Shown here piece by piece: positions 40,737 through 50,580 of a DNA stretch of 64,000 nucleotides. This DNA is from Paenibacillus sp. JQZ6Y-1 (GTDB lineage: Bacteria > Bacillota > Bacilli > Paenibacillales > Paenibacillaceae): the NCBI RefSeq assembly GCF_040719145.1, contig NZ_JBFDUZ010000007.1, forward strand, positions 1-64,000, given 5' to 3'. The notes below the pieces were generated by a model. That model was not told the DNA's origin. It was given only the letters and a program-made list of their open reading frames with translations, and made no database searches. The first letter of the stretch is position 1; every line of letters starts with the position of its first letter. The position numbers and the translations under genes are program-made.

Positions 40737-42737
40737 TTAACTCATCTCCGCTTTCAATTCCAATACAGCATCGCGCAATTCAGCAGCACGTTCAAACTGC
40801 AATTCTTTGGCTGCCGTCTTCATCTCGCCTTCCAAACGTTCGATCAGAGCGATCCGATCGCGCTTGGACATCTTCGCCTTGGACGCTTCCGCCATATAGT
40901 TCGCTTTGCCCTCGGCGACTTTGGTCGCTTCGATGACATCGCGGACTTTTTTGCGAATCGTTTGCGGGGTAATGCCATGTTCTTCGTTATACGCAATTTG
41001 GATACTGCGGCGACGCTCTGTCTCGCGAATCGCATTCGCCATGGAATCGGTCACTTTATCACCGTACATAATGACTCGACCTTCCGAGTTACGCGCAGCC
41101 CGTCCAATCGTCTGAATCAAGGAGCGTTCGGAACGTAAGAAGCCTTCTTTGTCGGCATCCAGAATCGTAACGAGCGATACTTCTGGTAAATCCAAACCTT
41201 CCCGCAGCAAGTTGATCCCGACCAATACATGGAATGTACCAAGACGCAGATCACGCAAAATCGACATCCGTTCTAGCGTTTTGATGTCGGAGTGCATATA
41301 GCGAACTTTGATGCCAACTTCCTTGAGATAATCGGTCAGATCTTCCGACATCTTCTTGGTTAGTGTGGTCACCAACACACGCTCGTCTTTTTCAATGCGT
41401 ATCCGAATCTCACTGATCAGATCATCAATCTGTCCTTTGGTTGGACGGACTTCAATAATCGGATCAAGCAGACCAGTTGGGCGAATAATCTGCTGGGTCA
41501 TTGTCTCGCAATGTTCCAGCTCATACGGTCCCGGTGTCGCCGAAACGAACACCACTTGACCTACCTTTTCCTCAAATTCTTCGAACTTGAGCGGACGATT
41601 ATCCAGCGCCGATGGTAAACGGAAGCCATGATCGACCAGTACATTTTTACGCGCTTGGTCACCGTTGTACATCGCCCGAATCTGCGGCAATGTCACATGC
41701 GACTCGTCGATGACAACGAGCATGTCATCTGGGAAATAATCCAGCAGCGTGTACGGGGTATCGCCACGTTCCCGGAATGTCAGCGGACCAGAATAGTTCT
41801 CAATCCCTGAGCAGAATCCGATTTCCTTCATCATCTCAATATCGTAACGCGTACGTTGTTCCAGCCGCTGCGCTTCCAGCAGTTTGCCTTCTTCGCGGAA
41901 TTTCTCCAACTGCTGTTCCAGTTCACGCTCGATATTCTTAATCGCTACCCGCATCGTTTCTTCTTTGGTTACAAAGTGAGATGCTGGGAAAATAGCGATA
42001 TGATCGCGCTCGCCAACCAGCTCGCCGGTTAACACATCAATCTCCGTAATGCGTTCAATCTCATCGCCGAACAATTCGATCCGAACTGCCTGCTCGCCGC
42101 GCGATGCTGGGAAAATCTCAATCACATCACCGCGCACGCGGAATGTACCACGGACAAAGTTAATATCATTGCGCTGATACTGAATATCGACCAGACGCGC
42201 CAATATCTCATTCCGAGACTTCTCCATACCGACACGTAAAGACAGCAACATGCCTCCGTAATCCTGTGGAGAACCGAGACCATAGATGCACGACACACTG
42301 GCAACAATGATCACGTCACGACGTTCAAACAGCGAACTGGTTGCGGAGTGACGCAGCTTGTCGATCTCTTCATTGATGCTGGAGTCTTTTTCGATATACG
42401 TATCGGAGGAAGGAATATACGCCTCCGGCTGATAATAATCATAATAACTAACAAAATAATCAACGGAGTTGTTTGGGAAAAACTCCTTGAACTCACTGGC
42501 AAGCTGAGCAGCCAGCGTCTTATTATGTGCAATAACCAAAGTAGGTCGTTGCAGCTTAGCAATCGTCTGGGCAATCGTAAACGTCTTACCCGTACCGGTG
42601 GCACCAAGCAGCGTCTGATACTTCTCACCATTGTGAATCCCATCGACCAATTCTACAATCGCATTAGGCTGATCGCCCTGCGGGGAAAATTCCGACTCTA
42701 TCTCGAATTTCTTGGAGCTGACAACAATATCGTTCAT
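40737..42737 (-). CDS. uvrB: Excinuclease ABC subunit B
   Basis: UvrB is the helicase-like damage verification subunit of nucleotide excision repair. The 666-aa product has Walker [13 protein letters not shown], the beta-hairpin [12 protein letters not shown] that inserts into the duplex, DESHVTLPQ, the Q-rich motif VI (QTIGRAARN) and the C-terminal UVR motif ([12 protein letters not shown]) that contacts UvrC. The ribosome binding site is weak (AGGG 2 bases from the ATG). A promoter-like pair lies at 42765-42793. Confidence 0.97.
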   Translation of the reverse strand: MNDIVVSSKKFEIESEFSPQGDQPNAIVELVDGIHNGEKYQTLLGATGTGKTFTIAQTIAKLQRPTLVIAHNKTLAAQLASEFKEFFPNNSVDYFVSYYDYYQPEAYIPSSDTYIEKDSSINEEIDKLRHSATSSLFERRDVIIVASVSCIYGLGSPQDYGGMLLSLRVGMEKSRNEILARLVDIQYQRNDINFVRGTFRVRGDVIEIFPASRGEQAVRIELFGDEIERITEIDVLTGELVGERDHIAIFPASHFVTKEETMRVAIKNIERELEQQLEKFREEGKLLEAQRLEQRTRYDIEMMKEIGFCSGIENYSGPLTFRERGDTPYTLLDYFPDDMLVVIDESHVTLPQIRAMYNGDQARKNVLVDHGFRLPSALDNRPLKFEEFEEKVGQVVFVSATPGPYELEHCETMTQQIIRPTGLLDPIIEVRPTKGQIDDLISEIRIRIEKDERVLVTTLTKKMSEDLTDYLKEVGIKVRYMHSDIKTLERMSILRDLRLGTFHVLVGINLLREGLDLPEVSLVTILDADKEGFLRSERSLIQTIGRAARNSEGRVIMYGDKVTDSMANAIRETERRRSIQIAYNEEHGITPQTIRKKVRDVIEATKVAEGKANYMAEASKAKMSKRDRIALIERLEGEMKTAAKELQFERAAELRDAVLELKAEMS

Positions 42738-43383
42738 TGCCCTGCATCACCCTATCGTCTAAAATATATAGTACGTTTGCCCGATAATAACAAAAGAGAC
42801 CGTTCTTGCGAATGTCCGGCATCTATACTTTACCCAGCCTTGGCTGTGCTGGCACATCCACAATGAATCAATCTCTATCATACCCATCGGAGTTACGCAC
42901 CAAAGACCGCTTCTACGCCCAACAACACGATTTTCAGTACATAGATATCGCGTGTTGACGGTCACGGCAAAAAACCAATTTTATTTTCCTTCGTCTTCCT
43001 ATTGTTGGACGCTATAATTGGTTAAATAGATATAAATTATAATTCCCGCCATCGCGTCTTCAACAAGCAAAGATAGCAATGCGGGATAACGTAAAAAACG
43101 ATCACGACAGCAGCATAATATGTTGCGTTTCACCCTGATCTGGAGGTGTGGAAAAACCACAGGATGTAACCATTTATATAGTCAAATAAGAATGTTTGTT
43201 CCCTTCTATTATACTCGTACCATACCATTTATGCAATTGAAACAAGGTCTGTAAACGACATTTTTTTCAATTTTTTTCATACAAGCAGTTGCGCAATGTG
43301 GCTGGCTGGAACGGGAGCATTTCCACATTCTCCCTGCCTCCAGCGCCGATCAGCTTCCCGTACGCAGAACAGGAGATGGATAC
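42738..43383. other. Divergent region between uvrB and motA
   Basis: About 645 bp with no plausible gene on either strand. It holds the uvrB promoter near its left end, and presumably the motA promoter near the right. A degenerate SOS-box-like GAATGTTTGTTC occurs at 43190-43201, too far (~450 bp) from uvrB to be convincing. Confidence 0.5.
42765..42793 (-). promoter_or_regulatory. Probable uvrB promoter
   Basis: Minus strand: -35 TTGTTA (42788-42793), 17-bp spacer, -10 TATATA (42765-42770; a TATATT two bases further also possible), 28 bp upstream of the uvrB ATG. No clear LexA (GAAC-N4-GTTC) palindrome overlaps it. Confidence 0.5.
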
Positions 43384-44175
43384 ATGGATTTGACGACAAT
43401 TATCGGAATTATAGCAGGGGTTGCTGCATTGATTGGGGGGTTTTTATGGGAAGGTGGCGACGCCGGGGGCTTACTCCAAGGCGCTGCCGCATTAATCGTG
43501 TTTGGCGGAACAGCGGCGGCGGTCGTAATCAGTTTTCCGGCATCTCGTTTGAAAAAATTGCCGCAAGCGATTGCCACGGTACTCGTACCGGCACGTTCGG
43601 ATAATGAACAATTGATTGAAGATATTGTAAATATGTCGATGCACGCACGCCGCGCTGGTGTACTCGCGCTAGAACCGCAGGCAGTATCACATGAGAACGC
43701 ATTTTTGCGTGAAGGATTGCAGCAGGTGGTCGATGGAACCGACCGCGATGTGATCCGCCAGATTCTGGAACTGGAAATGGGCAAGACGGAACAGGAATAT
43801 GAGCAATATGCCAAAATCTTCGATGCCGCTGGCGGTTATGCGCCAACGATGGGGATTATCGGTACGGTAATGGGTTTGATTCAAGTGTTGAGCAGCTTGA
43901 GCGAACCGACAGGTCTCGGTGCGTCGATCGCGGTTGCTTTTACCGCTACGTTATATGGTGTAGCCAGCGCCAACCTGATCTTCCTGCCCATCGCTTCCAA
44001 AATCCGGTCGCGCAGTGAATTAGAGATTCAAACGATGGAAATGCTGCTTGAAGGCGTATTGTCAATTCAAAATGGCGAAAACCCGCAGCTCGTACGTCGT
44101 AAGCTGGAAACGTTCCTCGTCGACAGCGAAGGCAGTTATGATGATAGCAGACCCGCATCCGCAAGGGAGGAATAA
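43384..44175 (+). CDS. motA: Flagellar motor stator protein, MotA/MotP family
   Basis: Stator subunit that converts ion flow into flagellar rotation. The 263-aa protein has four membrane helices: two N-terminal (IIGIIAGVAALIGGFLW; ALIVFGGTAAAVVISF) and two after the cytoplasmic loop (YAPTMGIIGTVMGLIQVL; GASIAVAFTATLYGVASANL). Charged loop residues (RRAG, LREGLQ) are as in the family. GGAG lies 8 bases before the ATG. motB follows 2 bp later. Proton (MotA) versus sodium (MotP) use cannot be decided by eye. No other flagellar genes are in the window. Confidence 0.9.
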   Translation: MDLTTIIGIIAGVAALIGGFLWEGGDAGGLLQGAAALIVFGGTAAAVVISFPASRLKKLPQAIATVLVPARSDNEQLIEDIVNMSMHARRAGVLALEPQAVSHENAFLREGLQQVVDGTDRDVIRQILELEMGKTEQEYEQYAKIFDAAGGYAPTMGIIGTVMGLIQVLSSLSEPTGLGASIAVAFTATLYGVASANLIFLPIASKIRSRSELEIQTMEMLLEGVLSIQNGENPQLVRRKLETFLVDSEGSYDDSRPASAREE

Positions 44176-44177
44176 CG

Positions 44178-44996
44178 ATGGGACGTTATTCTCGCCGCAA
44201 GAACAACCACAACAGTCATGATCATAAGGATCGTTGGCTGATTACGTATGCCGATCTGATCACGTTGCTGCTTATCTTCTTCATCGTGATGTATTCGGTA
44301 AGTCAGATCGATTCCGGCAAATATAAAGTATTAACTGAATCGCTGCAATTGACGTTTCAGAGCGCTAATTCAGTCTTAGACGGCGGTAAAGGTGTTACCG
44401 GTACAGCCGGCGAGAGCGTCGACAATGGCGGTCAATCGCCGGAGCAGAATCAGAACGGTGAACAAGGTGGGCAAAGTCAAACCGACGGGCAAGAGGCGCT
44501 GACTAGCCGTGAGCAGGCATTTCGTGAACAGGAGCGCGAGCTGGGCAATCTGATGCAGGTGATTCAGAACTATGTACAGACGAACAATCTGCAAAATCAG
44601 GTATCCGTCGTCGACAAGCCGCAGGGCATCTCGATTACCCTCAGCGATCAGTTCCTATTTGACGAAGGAAAAGCAGAGCTAAAAGATCGTTCACTTGGTA
44701 CCTTATCCCGACTCGCCAGTCTATTCCAGTCGATCAATACGACGATCAGCATTGAAGGGCATACGGATAATCTGCCGATTGTATATGCTTCTCGGTATAA
44801 GGATAACTGGGAGCTATCCGGTGCTCGTGCACTGTCTGTACTGCGTTATTTTATTGATAATAAAAAGCTGGATCAGTCCAAGTTCCAATATGCTGGTTAT
44901 GGAGCTACCCGCCCAGCGGCAGATAACTCTACCGAAGCGGGTAGACAGAAAAACCGCCGCGTGGAAATTATCGTGCTGCGGCAGTTGCAGGAGTAG
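44178..44996 (+). CDS. motB: Flagellar motor stator protein, MotB/MotS family
   Basis: Partner of the preceding MotA. The 272-aa protein has a single N-terminal helix with the ion-binding aspartate in WLITYADLITLLLIFFIVMY. A ~70-residue Gln/Gly/Ser-rich linker follows, then an OmpA-like peptidoglycan-binding domain (SIEGHTDNLP, NWELSGARALSVLRYF, GAGATRPAADN-like YGATRPAADNSTEAGRQKN) that anchors the stator to the wall. AAGGGAGG lies at the end of motA. A bidirectional terminator lies 170 bp downstream. Confidence 0.93.
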   Translation: MGRYSRRKNNHNSHDHKDRWLITYADLITLLLIFFIVMYSVSQIDSGKYKVLTESLQLTFQSANSVLDGGKGVTGTAGESVDNGGQSPEQNQNGEQGGQSQTDGQEALTSREQAFREQERELGNLMQVIQNYVQTNNLQNQVSVVDKPQGISITLSDQFLFDEGKAELKDRSLGTLSRLASLFQSINTTISIEGHTDNLPIVYASRYKDNWELSGARALSVLRYFIDNKKLDQSKFQYAGYGATRPAADNSTEAGRQKNRRVEIIVLRQLQE

Positions 44997-45166
44997 ATTG
45001 CAGGTTTTATCCCGCTATGATGTAAGCAGATTGATTATGCTAGAGAGCTAGAAACCAATCGGTCGCGTCGTAATGTTACGTTGCGGTACTAATGAATTAC
45101 TGGCACGACCATTGCTGTAGTATAGAATGGTCATCCCGTTATCGGATGATTCTCGTATAGTTAGAC

Positions 45167-45209
45167 AAAAAGCCCGTGTTCTGCTGCATTGCAGGGAACA
45201 CGGGCTTTT
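45167..45209. terminator. Bidirectional terminator between motB and the MinJ-like gene
   Basis: AAAAAGCCCGTGTTC pairs with GAACACGGGCTTTT; the loop contains a TGCAATGCAG stem. It serves the convergent motB and MinJ-like genes. Confidence 0.9.
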
Positions 45210-45212
45210 GTA

Positions 45213-47435
45213 TTATTTACGTCGACCAGAACGGCGCTGGCTGCGTTTTGGCAATCCGTCTGCCGATAACGCTGAGGTGAGTGGAGCGTAGTCGACTGGC
45301 TGCACACGCGCTGAGTTCGGACTGTTCGTTTCCTGATCCTGCTGCGTTGAATCTAGCTCATTATCATCCGCGACTACGACAGCATCCACCTCGCCACTAT
45401 CGTTCGTCTCGTTCGTCTCGTTCGTCTCGTTCGTCTCGTTCGTCTCGTTCGTCTCGTTCGTCTCAGTATATTCTACCGAAGCTATAGGTTCGGCAATATC
45501 TGAAATTTCGGAGGGAGATTCTGTTTCTGTACGATATACCGATGCTGTAGAATGAATCGGTTCTGTGGCAAGCGTTTCTTCTTCCCTACGATCAGATCCT
45601 GTGTCTTTAGAAGAATATTCATCGTCAAAATCCACTTCCAAGCTAGAAAGAACCGCCGCACTGGACGACTCGGGAGAAGATGCTCCTATACAGGAGGACG
45701 GTTCTACCGAAGATGATTCTACAGAACCAAAAGAGTCTACAGATGAAGGCGATTCGGTTGTATCTGTAATCTCCACCCTATCCACCATATGGTTCGGTTC
45801 TGTAACATTGATCGGCTCTGTAATATCGTGCGATTCTACATCCGTTTGTATAGGGGCATGTACCGATTGCGACGATGGATTCACCGATTCAAATTCGAGC
45901 TCGGGCGAAGCCGGAACTACCGTCTCATCAGGCTGCTGCTCCGACTCGGTAAGAGAAGAAGGCGATTCCTTGATCAAGGACGTTGTCATGACGGAAGCAT
46001 GCGTATTGGCATCCTCAGTTTCTTCCACCTGCTTATTGTCCGATTGTGCAGTCGTATCGCGTTCGTCGACCACACTGGATGTGTCCACCTTTGTCCGATC
46101 ATAGCTTGGCAAAGAAATACTTGAAAATGCCTCAATTTCGCCAAATGATCCTCGATTTGAGCGCTCACCATCGCTGCGCTGTCGAATCACTTTAGGCTGC
46201 ATCAATAGCTGCACAGCGCTTAATCGCTCCACATCCGGCGAAATGAGCGACTGATCATCCGGTGCAAAGATCATGCCCAGCTGATGATGATCCCCGGCAT
46301 AGATCGCCCGCTGCAAAAATTTGCTTTCCCCGCTAATATTCAATATTTCCAATTTGCAAAATGCCGGATTCATTCGCAGCGCCTTATGCAGCTGCTCAGT
46401 GCTATTCACTTCTACTCCATTCACCTTGTACGCGGTCTCACCAGCCATAATACCCAACTCGCTCGCTGGGCTACCCGGAATCACATCCATAATCCGTAAG
46501 CCACGCAAACTTTGCGTATACAACAGCACTTGCCCCGCTTCTTCACGACGAGCAGCGTACATCATATATTCACGCCAGATGACACCGATCCAGATGCCGA
46601 ACAGCGCTAGTGGATGCCAGAAAAAAGACCCTACAGTCATCATCAGCAATACGGCATTGCTTTGCCATAGACGACGCGTCACTAGCTGTGCCTTATGCAT
46701 AGGTAGCATCGTGCGGGTCAATATACTGCTGCCGATCATCATCGGCAACATCGTTAGCGCCACACCTGTTCCCCAATCTGCACCGCTATGTAGCGGGTTC
46801 CACGGCAGCAGCAACCCACCAGTCATCGGGACAAACAACCATATCGGAACTGGCCAGAACGCATCCAGCGTGTAAGCACCAACTGGCTTGCCACGTTTTC
46901 CCTCTACATTGACCGGAGAAGCCAATTTGGGCGCTTGTGAGCGATACAAGATCGCCTCTGCCATTTGCAGCAGTACAGCAACCGCCAACAACCCCGTCCA
47001 ATCTGCGGTCCGCACGCCTGTTACAAGCTCACCAAACCAACCGGACGGCTGCCAATTTGGCATAAACCATAGCACCAGAGAGACTAACGTAGCTACTGCT
47101 AACGCATCCAGCACATGGGCAAAGCGCAACCGAATGAGCGACAGCACAACGATCAATCCACTCAGCACCCAGCCTATTCCGGTTGTCATATGTATACCAA
47201 TACCAGTCATCAGTACCGACACGATCAGCCCGATCACCAGACCTGTGATTACCGTACGTAATACTCTGCCTGCATACACATGCACTCGTATGTTAAACAA
47301 ACGTCGTTCCAGCAGTCCCTGCCGCCGGTAATGGAGCAGTACGGCAAGCAAAAATATATAGTAAAACGGCTGCGTCAGCAGCTGCCACAACACATCAGCA
47401 GTTATTCGGAGTGTCTCATTCAACACTGCCACCAT
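45213..47435 (-). CDS. minJ: MinJ-like polytopic PDZ protein with long acidic C-terminal tail
   Basis: A 740-aa membrane protein. About eight helices fill the first ~300 residues. A PDZ domain follows (~310-380, GLRIMDVIPGSPASELGIMAGETAYKVNG with the family's substrate groove). The last ~330 residues are low-complexity, rich in Ser/Glu/Thr/Asp, and carry an in-frame NET tripeptide array (45402-45464). B. subtilis MinJ, which links DivIVA to MinD and places the division septum, has the same membrane-PDZ layout and the same neighbours (ctpB, ftsX, ftsE) but is only ~400 residues. The call rests on layout and synteny. GGAGAG lies 6 bases before the ATG. A terminator separates it from ctpB. Confidence 0.75.
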   Translation of the reverse strand: MVAVLNETLRITADVLWQLLTQPFYYIFLLAVLLHYRRQGLLERRLFNIRVHVYAGRVLRTVITGLVIGLIVSVLMTGIGIHMTTGIGWVLSGLIVVLSLIRLRFAHVLDALAVATLVSLVLWFMPNWQPSGWFGELVTGVRTADWTGLLAVAVLLQMAEAILYRSQAPKLASPVNVEGKRGKPVGAYTLDAFWPVPIWLFVPMTGGLLLPWNPLHSGADWGTGVALTMLPMMIGSSILTRTMLPMHKAQLVTRRLWQSNAVLLMMTVGSFFWHPLALFGIWIGVIWREYMMYAARREEAGQVLLYTQSLRGLRIMDVIPGSPASELGIMAGETAYKVNGVEVNSTEQLHKALRMNPAFCKLEILNISGESKFLQRAIYAGDHHQLGMIFAPDDQSLISPDVERLSAVQLLMQPKVIRQRSDGERSNRGSFGEIEAFSSISLPSYDRTKVDTSSVVDERDTTAQSDNKQVEETEDANTHASVMTTSLIKESPSSLTESEQQPDETVVPASPELEFESVNPSSQSVHAPIQTDVESHDITEPINVTEPNHMVDRVEITDTTESPSSVDSFGSVESSSVEPSSCIGASSPESSSAAVLSSLEVDFDDEYSSKDTGSDRREEETLATEPIHSTASVYRTETESPSEISDIAEPIASVEYTETNETNETNETNETNETNETNDSGEVDAVVVADDNELDSTQQDQETNSPNSARVQPVDYAPLTSALSADGLPKRSQRRSGRRK
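45402..45464. repeat. 9-bp tandem repeat, seven copies, coding NET in the MinJ-like tail
   Basis: GTTCGTCTC repeated seven times exactly; minus strand GAGACGAAC, giving Glu-Thr-Asn repeats in frame. Copy number can change by slippage without shifting the frame. Confidence 0.95.
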
Positions 47436-47520
47436 TGCCCACTCTCCTTTGTTGCCTACCTCATTTTGCGCAGTATTTCTTCCTAGTTGTTTGCGTATTC
47501 ATTACTCCCTATTGTACCGA

Positions 47521-47550
47521 AAAAAAGAAGGCTGCAACAGCCTTCTTTTT
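47521..47550 (-). terminator. Terminator after ctpB
   Basis: GAAGGCTG-caa-CAGCCTTC with A6 on the left and T5 on the right, 69 bp past the ctpB stop. It also lies upstream of the MinJ-like gene, which therefore needs its own promoter. Confidence 0.85.
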
Positions 47551-47618
47551 ACATTCTTATGCACCCTTTCGTTCCCGCCAGTGATAGCGCGGGTTCGGTC
47601 AGCAAATGCACATCATTT

Positions 47619-49076
47619 TTATTTTTTAGCGGCTACCTGTTGTTCCACACCGGCAATCGCTTTGTTCAGTTGTACATCATATTGCGGGTCTTGAATATGC
47701 TTCACCAATGCCGCTTCCAATGCAGTTGCGGTTTTGGCATCGATCTGCCCGTTCACAGTCAGCTTTTCCGCCGTTTGGAACGCTTTGACCTGTTCTTCGG
47801 TGTTGCGGTCGAAGTAGCCGTCTTTGCGATCTACATCGTAGCCAAGACCGTCGAGCATGATCTGTGCATTTTTGACGTTATCGTTATTCATATCGTATTT
47901 CAGCGTGGTATCTGTATTGATCGGCGTCACGGTATAGTAATCCGGCGGTGATACTTTTACATCGGGCTTGATGCCTTTTTTGTGAATCCAGTCGCCGTTT
48001 GGCGTCAGCCATTTGGCAATCGTGATCTTGATTAGACTGCCGTCATTGAACAGATTGTCCATGCTTGTCTGCACAGTACCTTTACCGTACGTTGTTTCGC
48101 CGTACAGCGTTGCGCCTGCGGATTGTTTGAGCGCACCGGCAAGAATCTCGGACGCGCTGGCGCTACCGCCGTTGGTCACGACTGCAATTGGATAATCCAC
48201 ACTTTGACCCGTGGAATTTGCAACCTGACGTTGACCTGCTTTATCTTCGATCTGTACGATCGCTTTGCCTTTGGTAATAAACTGGGATGCCATATCTTCA
48301 ACCACGGACAGCACGCCACCTGGATTGTTGCGGACGTCGATTACGAGTCCCTTCATCCCTTGATCTTGCAGCTTTTTCAATTCTTCTTTGAAACGATCAG
48401 CGGTATTCAGTGAGAACTGTGTGATCTCGATAACACCGATTTTATCGTTCGTCATACGTGCATAGACCGTTTCCATCGCGATGTCGTCACGTACGATTTT
48501 GAAGGTCATGGTGTCCTTGCTGCCTGCACGCTGAATCTCCAGCTCAGCAGTAGAGCCTTTTTTACCACGAATTTTGGCAACGGCGGCATTCAGATCGTCA
48601 CCGGACAGCTTCTCGCCGTTCACCGAAACGATGATGTCCTTCGCACGCAGACCTGCTTTTTCCGCTGGTGAGCCTTTGATGGGAGAGACGATCACGACAT
48701 TGCCGTTATCCTGCGACACTTCCGCGCCAATTCCAGTAAACGAACCAGCGATGGATTCGGTAAATTGCCCCGCAGTATCCGCATCCATGTAACTGGAATA
48801 TGGATCGCCTAGCGCTTCTACCATACCATTAATAGCACCATCGACCAGCTTGCTTTCGTCCACATTTTGATAATAATTGCCTTCGATCAGGCTAGCGACC
48901 GTACTGAGTTTGGATTTCTCTTCATCAGTCAATCCGCTGTTGCTAAGCGCGCCCAGCACACCCTGACCCATTGAAGCTCTTTGCACAAATGATGGCAGAT
49001 TCACTACAGCCAGCGTCAGTACGCTGCTGAGTACCATCATGGCAACAACAAGTAGAGCTACCGTGCGTTTTTTCAT
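47619..49076 (-). CDS. ctpB: C-terminal processing protease (S41) with PDZ and peptidoglycan-binding domains
   Basis: A 485-aa S41 serine protease, exported and membrane-anchored by an N-terminal helix (VALLVVAMMVLSSVLTLAVV). Order: N-terminal helical part, PDZ (GSPAEKAGLRAKDIIVSVNG), protease core with VIDVRNNPGG, catalytic Ser in NGGSASASEI and Lys in YGKGTVQ, then a C-terminal peptidoglycan-binding domain (AQIMLDGLGYDVDRKDGYFD). CtpB in B. subtilis cleaves SpoIVFA in sporulation signalling; here the substrate is not known. It follows the M23 peptidase gene, with a long hairpin between them. Confidence 0.92.
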   Translation of the reverse strand: MKKRTVALLVVAMMVLSSVLTLAVVNLPSFVQRASMGQGVLGALSNSGLTDEEKSKLSTVASLIEGNYYQNVDESKLVDGAINGMVEALGDPYSSYMDADTAGQFTESIAGSFTGIGAEVSQDNGNVVIVSPIKGSPAEKAGLRAKDIIVSVNGEKLSGDDLNAAVAKIRGKKGSTAELEIQRAGSKDTMTFKIVRDDIAMETVYARMTNDKIGVIEITQFSLNTADRFKEELKKLQDQGMKGLVIDVRNNPGGVLSVVEDMASQFITKGKAIVQIEDKAGQRQVANSTGQSVDYPIAVVTNGGSASASEILAGALKQSAGATLYGETTYGKGTVQTSMDNLFNDGSLIKITIAKWLTPNGDWIHKKGIKPDVKVSPPDYYTVTPINTDTTLKYDMNNDNVKNAQIMLDGLGYDVDRKDGYFDRNTEEQVKAFQTAEKLTVNGQIDAKTATALEAALVKHIQDPQYDVQLNKAIAGVEQQVAAKK

Positions 49077-49100
49077 TCCACCTAACCGCCTTTCTACGTT

Positions 49101-49160
49101 AAAACCGGTTCACCCGCGATCTGCATATGACAATCATGCAGACCGCAGGCAACCGGTTTT
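49101..49160 (-). terminator. Long hairpin between the M23 peptidase gene and ctpB
   Basis: AAAACCGGTT pairs with AACCGGTTTT, and inside it TCTGCAT pairs with ATGCAGA, giving an extended stem that overlaps the M23 gene stop codon. On the minus strand it ends in TTTTAA. Either an attenuating terminator or an mRNA stability element. Confidence 0.5.
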
Positions 49161-50445
49161 ACAAATATCCCATCGGATCGACTGGCGTACCATTGACCCG
49201 TACTTCAAAGTGGCAGTGCGGTCCGGTCGAATTGCCCGTAGAACCGACTTCTGCGATTTTCTCGCCTTTGCTTACGCTTTGACCTACTTGTACCATCACA
49301 CCGCCATTACGAATATGACCGTACAGTGTTCGAATGCCGTTCCCATGGTCAATAATTACGGCATTCCCATAGCCGCTCACCGCACCAGCAACGACGACAG
49401 TACCGCCATCAGCAGCCATAATCGTTGTTCCTTGTGGTGCAGCAAAGTCTACACCTGCATGCAGTTTGTAGATTCCCGTTACCGGGTTCGTACGATAGCC
49501 GAATGGAGAAGACAAGCGTGCGCCGTTAACCGGCACCATCAGGATACCGTTGCCGCTACCCTGATAACCGCCACCGCCTCCACCGCCGCTGGATGATCCA
49601 CCGCCACCGGAGCCTTGCGAAGCGGCTGCTTCCGCAGCTGCACGAGCCGCTGCTGCTGCACGCTCTTGGGCTTCCACAGCTGTTTTCTCACTATACAGCG
49701 ATGCGCGTTTGTCTGCCAAATCCCACAATGCCTGCTCCTGAGCAGCAGTTGCTTCTTCTGCGTTCTGGATTTGCAGGTCATACTTCGCGATCAGGCGTTG
49801 CTTTTCGTTCTCTTTGGAATCCAACTCGCCTTTGCGCTTTGCCTTTTCGGAGTATAGGCTTTTTGCTTTGGCGTAGTCAGCTTTCAATTTATTTTGCGTC
49901 ACAATGACGAATTGTTTGTCTTTTTCATGTTGTGCCAAAATGTCCTGATCCTGATCAACGATCATTTTCAAGGAATCTGCACGCTCTACAAAATCGGAAA
50001 AGCTGGTTGCAGACATCAGTACATCCAGATACGATACCATTCCGTCGGTGTACATCATACGTACACGCGTATCAATCATGCCTTCTCTGGCTTTGATCCG
50101 TTCCTGTGCTTCGGCCAGGTCTTTCTTTGCCTGCCGGAGACCGGTTTCCGTTTTGGTAATATCGTTGGATACACGCGAAATCTGGCTATTTACTTCGTTG
50201 ATTGCCTGCAATACATTACTCAAATCCCGCTGCGCTGCTTTTTTCAGTGTAGACGATTGTGCACGGCGGGCTTCAGCCGCTTTTTGCTGCTGCTTCGCTT
50301 CCTTCGCCTGCTGCTCCACTGCATTCAGTTCTTTTTGAATATCGCTCGAAGATTTGGCTGCAGATGCCTGTCCTGGTTGTATCAATGCAGCGGCCAATAA
50401 AACGGTGGCCATAATTGATGCGGCTTTTTTCAACTTTTTTACCAT
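49159..50445 (-). CDS. Murein hydrolase activator / M23 peptidase with coiled coil (EnvC-like)
   Basis: A 428-aa exported protein. A signal peptide ends near GQASAAK. A ~220-residue double coiled coil rich in Ala/Lys/Gln follows, then a Gly/Ser linker (~285-300) and a C-terminal LytM/M23 domain. The metal ligands are visible: HAGVDFAAP, YGHIR and GPHCHFEV (H, D, H and H). Proteins of this shape (EnvC, PcsP, CwlO-like) are regulated by FtsEX, whose genes lie directly upstream. The ATG has AAAAGG immediately before it; a TTG at residue 5 is an alternative start. An intact metal site suggests it may cleave peptidoglycan itself rather than only activate amidases. Confidence 0.88.
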   Translation of the reverse strand: MVKKLKKAASIMATVLLAAALIQPGQASAAKSSSDIQKELNAVEQQAKEAKQQQKAAEARRAQSSTLKKAAQRDLSNVLQAINEVNSQISRVSNDITKTETGLRQAKKDLAEAQERIKAREGMIDTRVRMMYTDGMVSYLDVLMSATSFSDFVERADSLKMIVDQDQDILAQHEKDKQFVIVTQNKLKADYAKAKSLYSEKAKRKGELDSKENEKQRLIAKYDLQIQNAEEATAAQEQALWDLADKRASLYSEKTAVEAQERAAAAARAAAEAAASQGSGGGGSSSGGGGGGGYQGSGNGILMVPVNGARLSSPFGYRTNPVTGIYKLHAGVDFAAPQGTTIMAADGGTVVVAGAVSGYGNAVIIDHGNGIRTLYGHIRNGGVMVQVGQSVSKGEKIAEVGSTGNSTGPHCHFEVRVNGTPVDPMGYL

Positions 50446-50553
50446 CCTTTTATTGTAGTAGGTTATTTAAAGAGTCGTTTCCGGCGCTCAGCAATTACGT
50501 CATGTTTATTATCGGCAACCACGGTAAAGCCTTTATAGGACTTAAGCACTTTC

Positions 50554-50580
50554 CGGTAAAATTTGGAACTATTTTTACCG
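50554..50580 (-). other. Hairpin directly after ftsX
   Basis: CGGTAAAA and TTTTACCG form a perfect 8-bp stem with an 11-nt loop, starting 1 bp after the ftsX stop. No T tract follows on the minus strand, so it is probably an mRNA 3'-end or stability element. Confidence 0.45.

Noticed and set aside
43189-43202. SOS box for uvrB
   Set aside because: Left arm is degenerate and the site is ~450 bp from uvrB; kept only as a low-interest note.
43330-43360. Sigma-D flagellar promoter for motA (GCCGATCA)
   Set aside because: The -10-like GCCGAT is present but no TAAA lies 15 bp upstream.
45402-45464. CRISPR or regulatory iteron array
   Set aside because: Contiguous 9-bp units inside a coding sequence, in frame as Glu-Thr-Asn.
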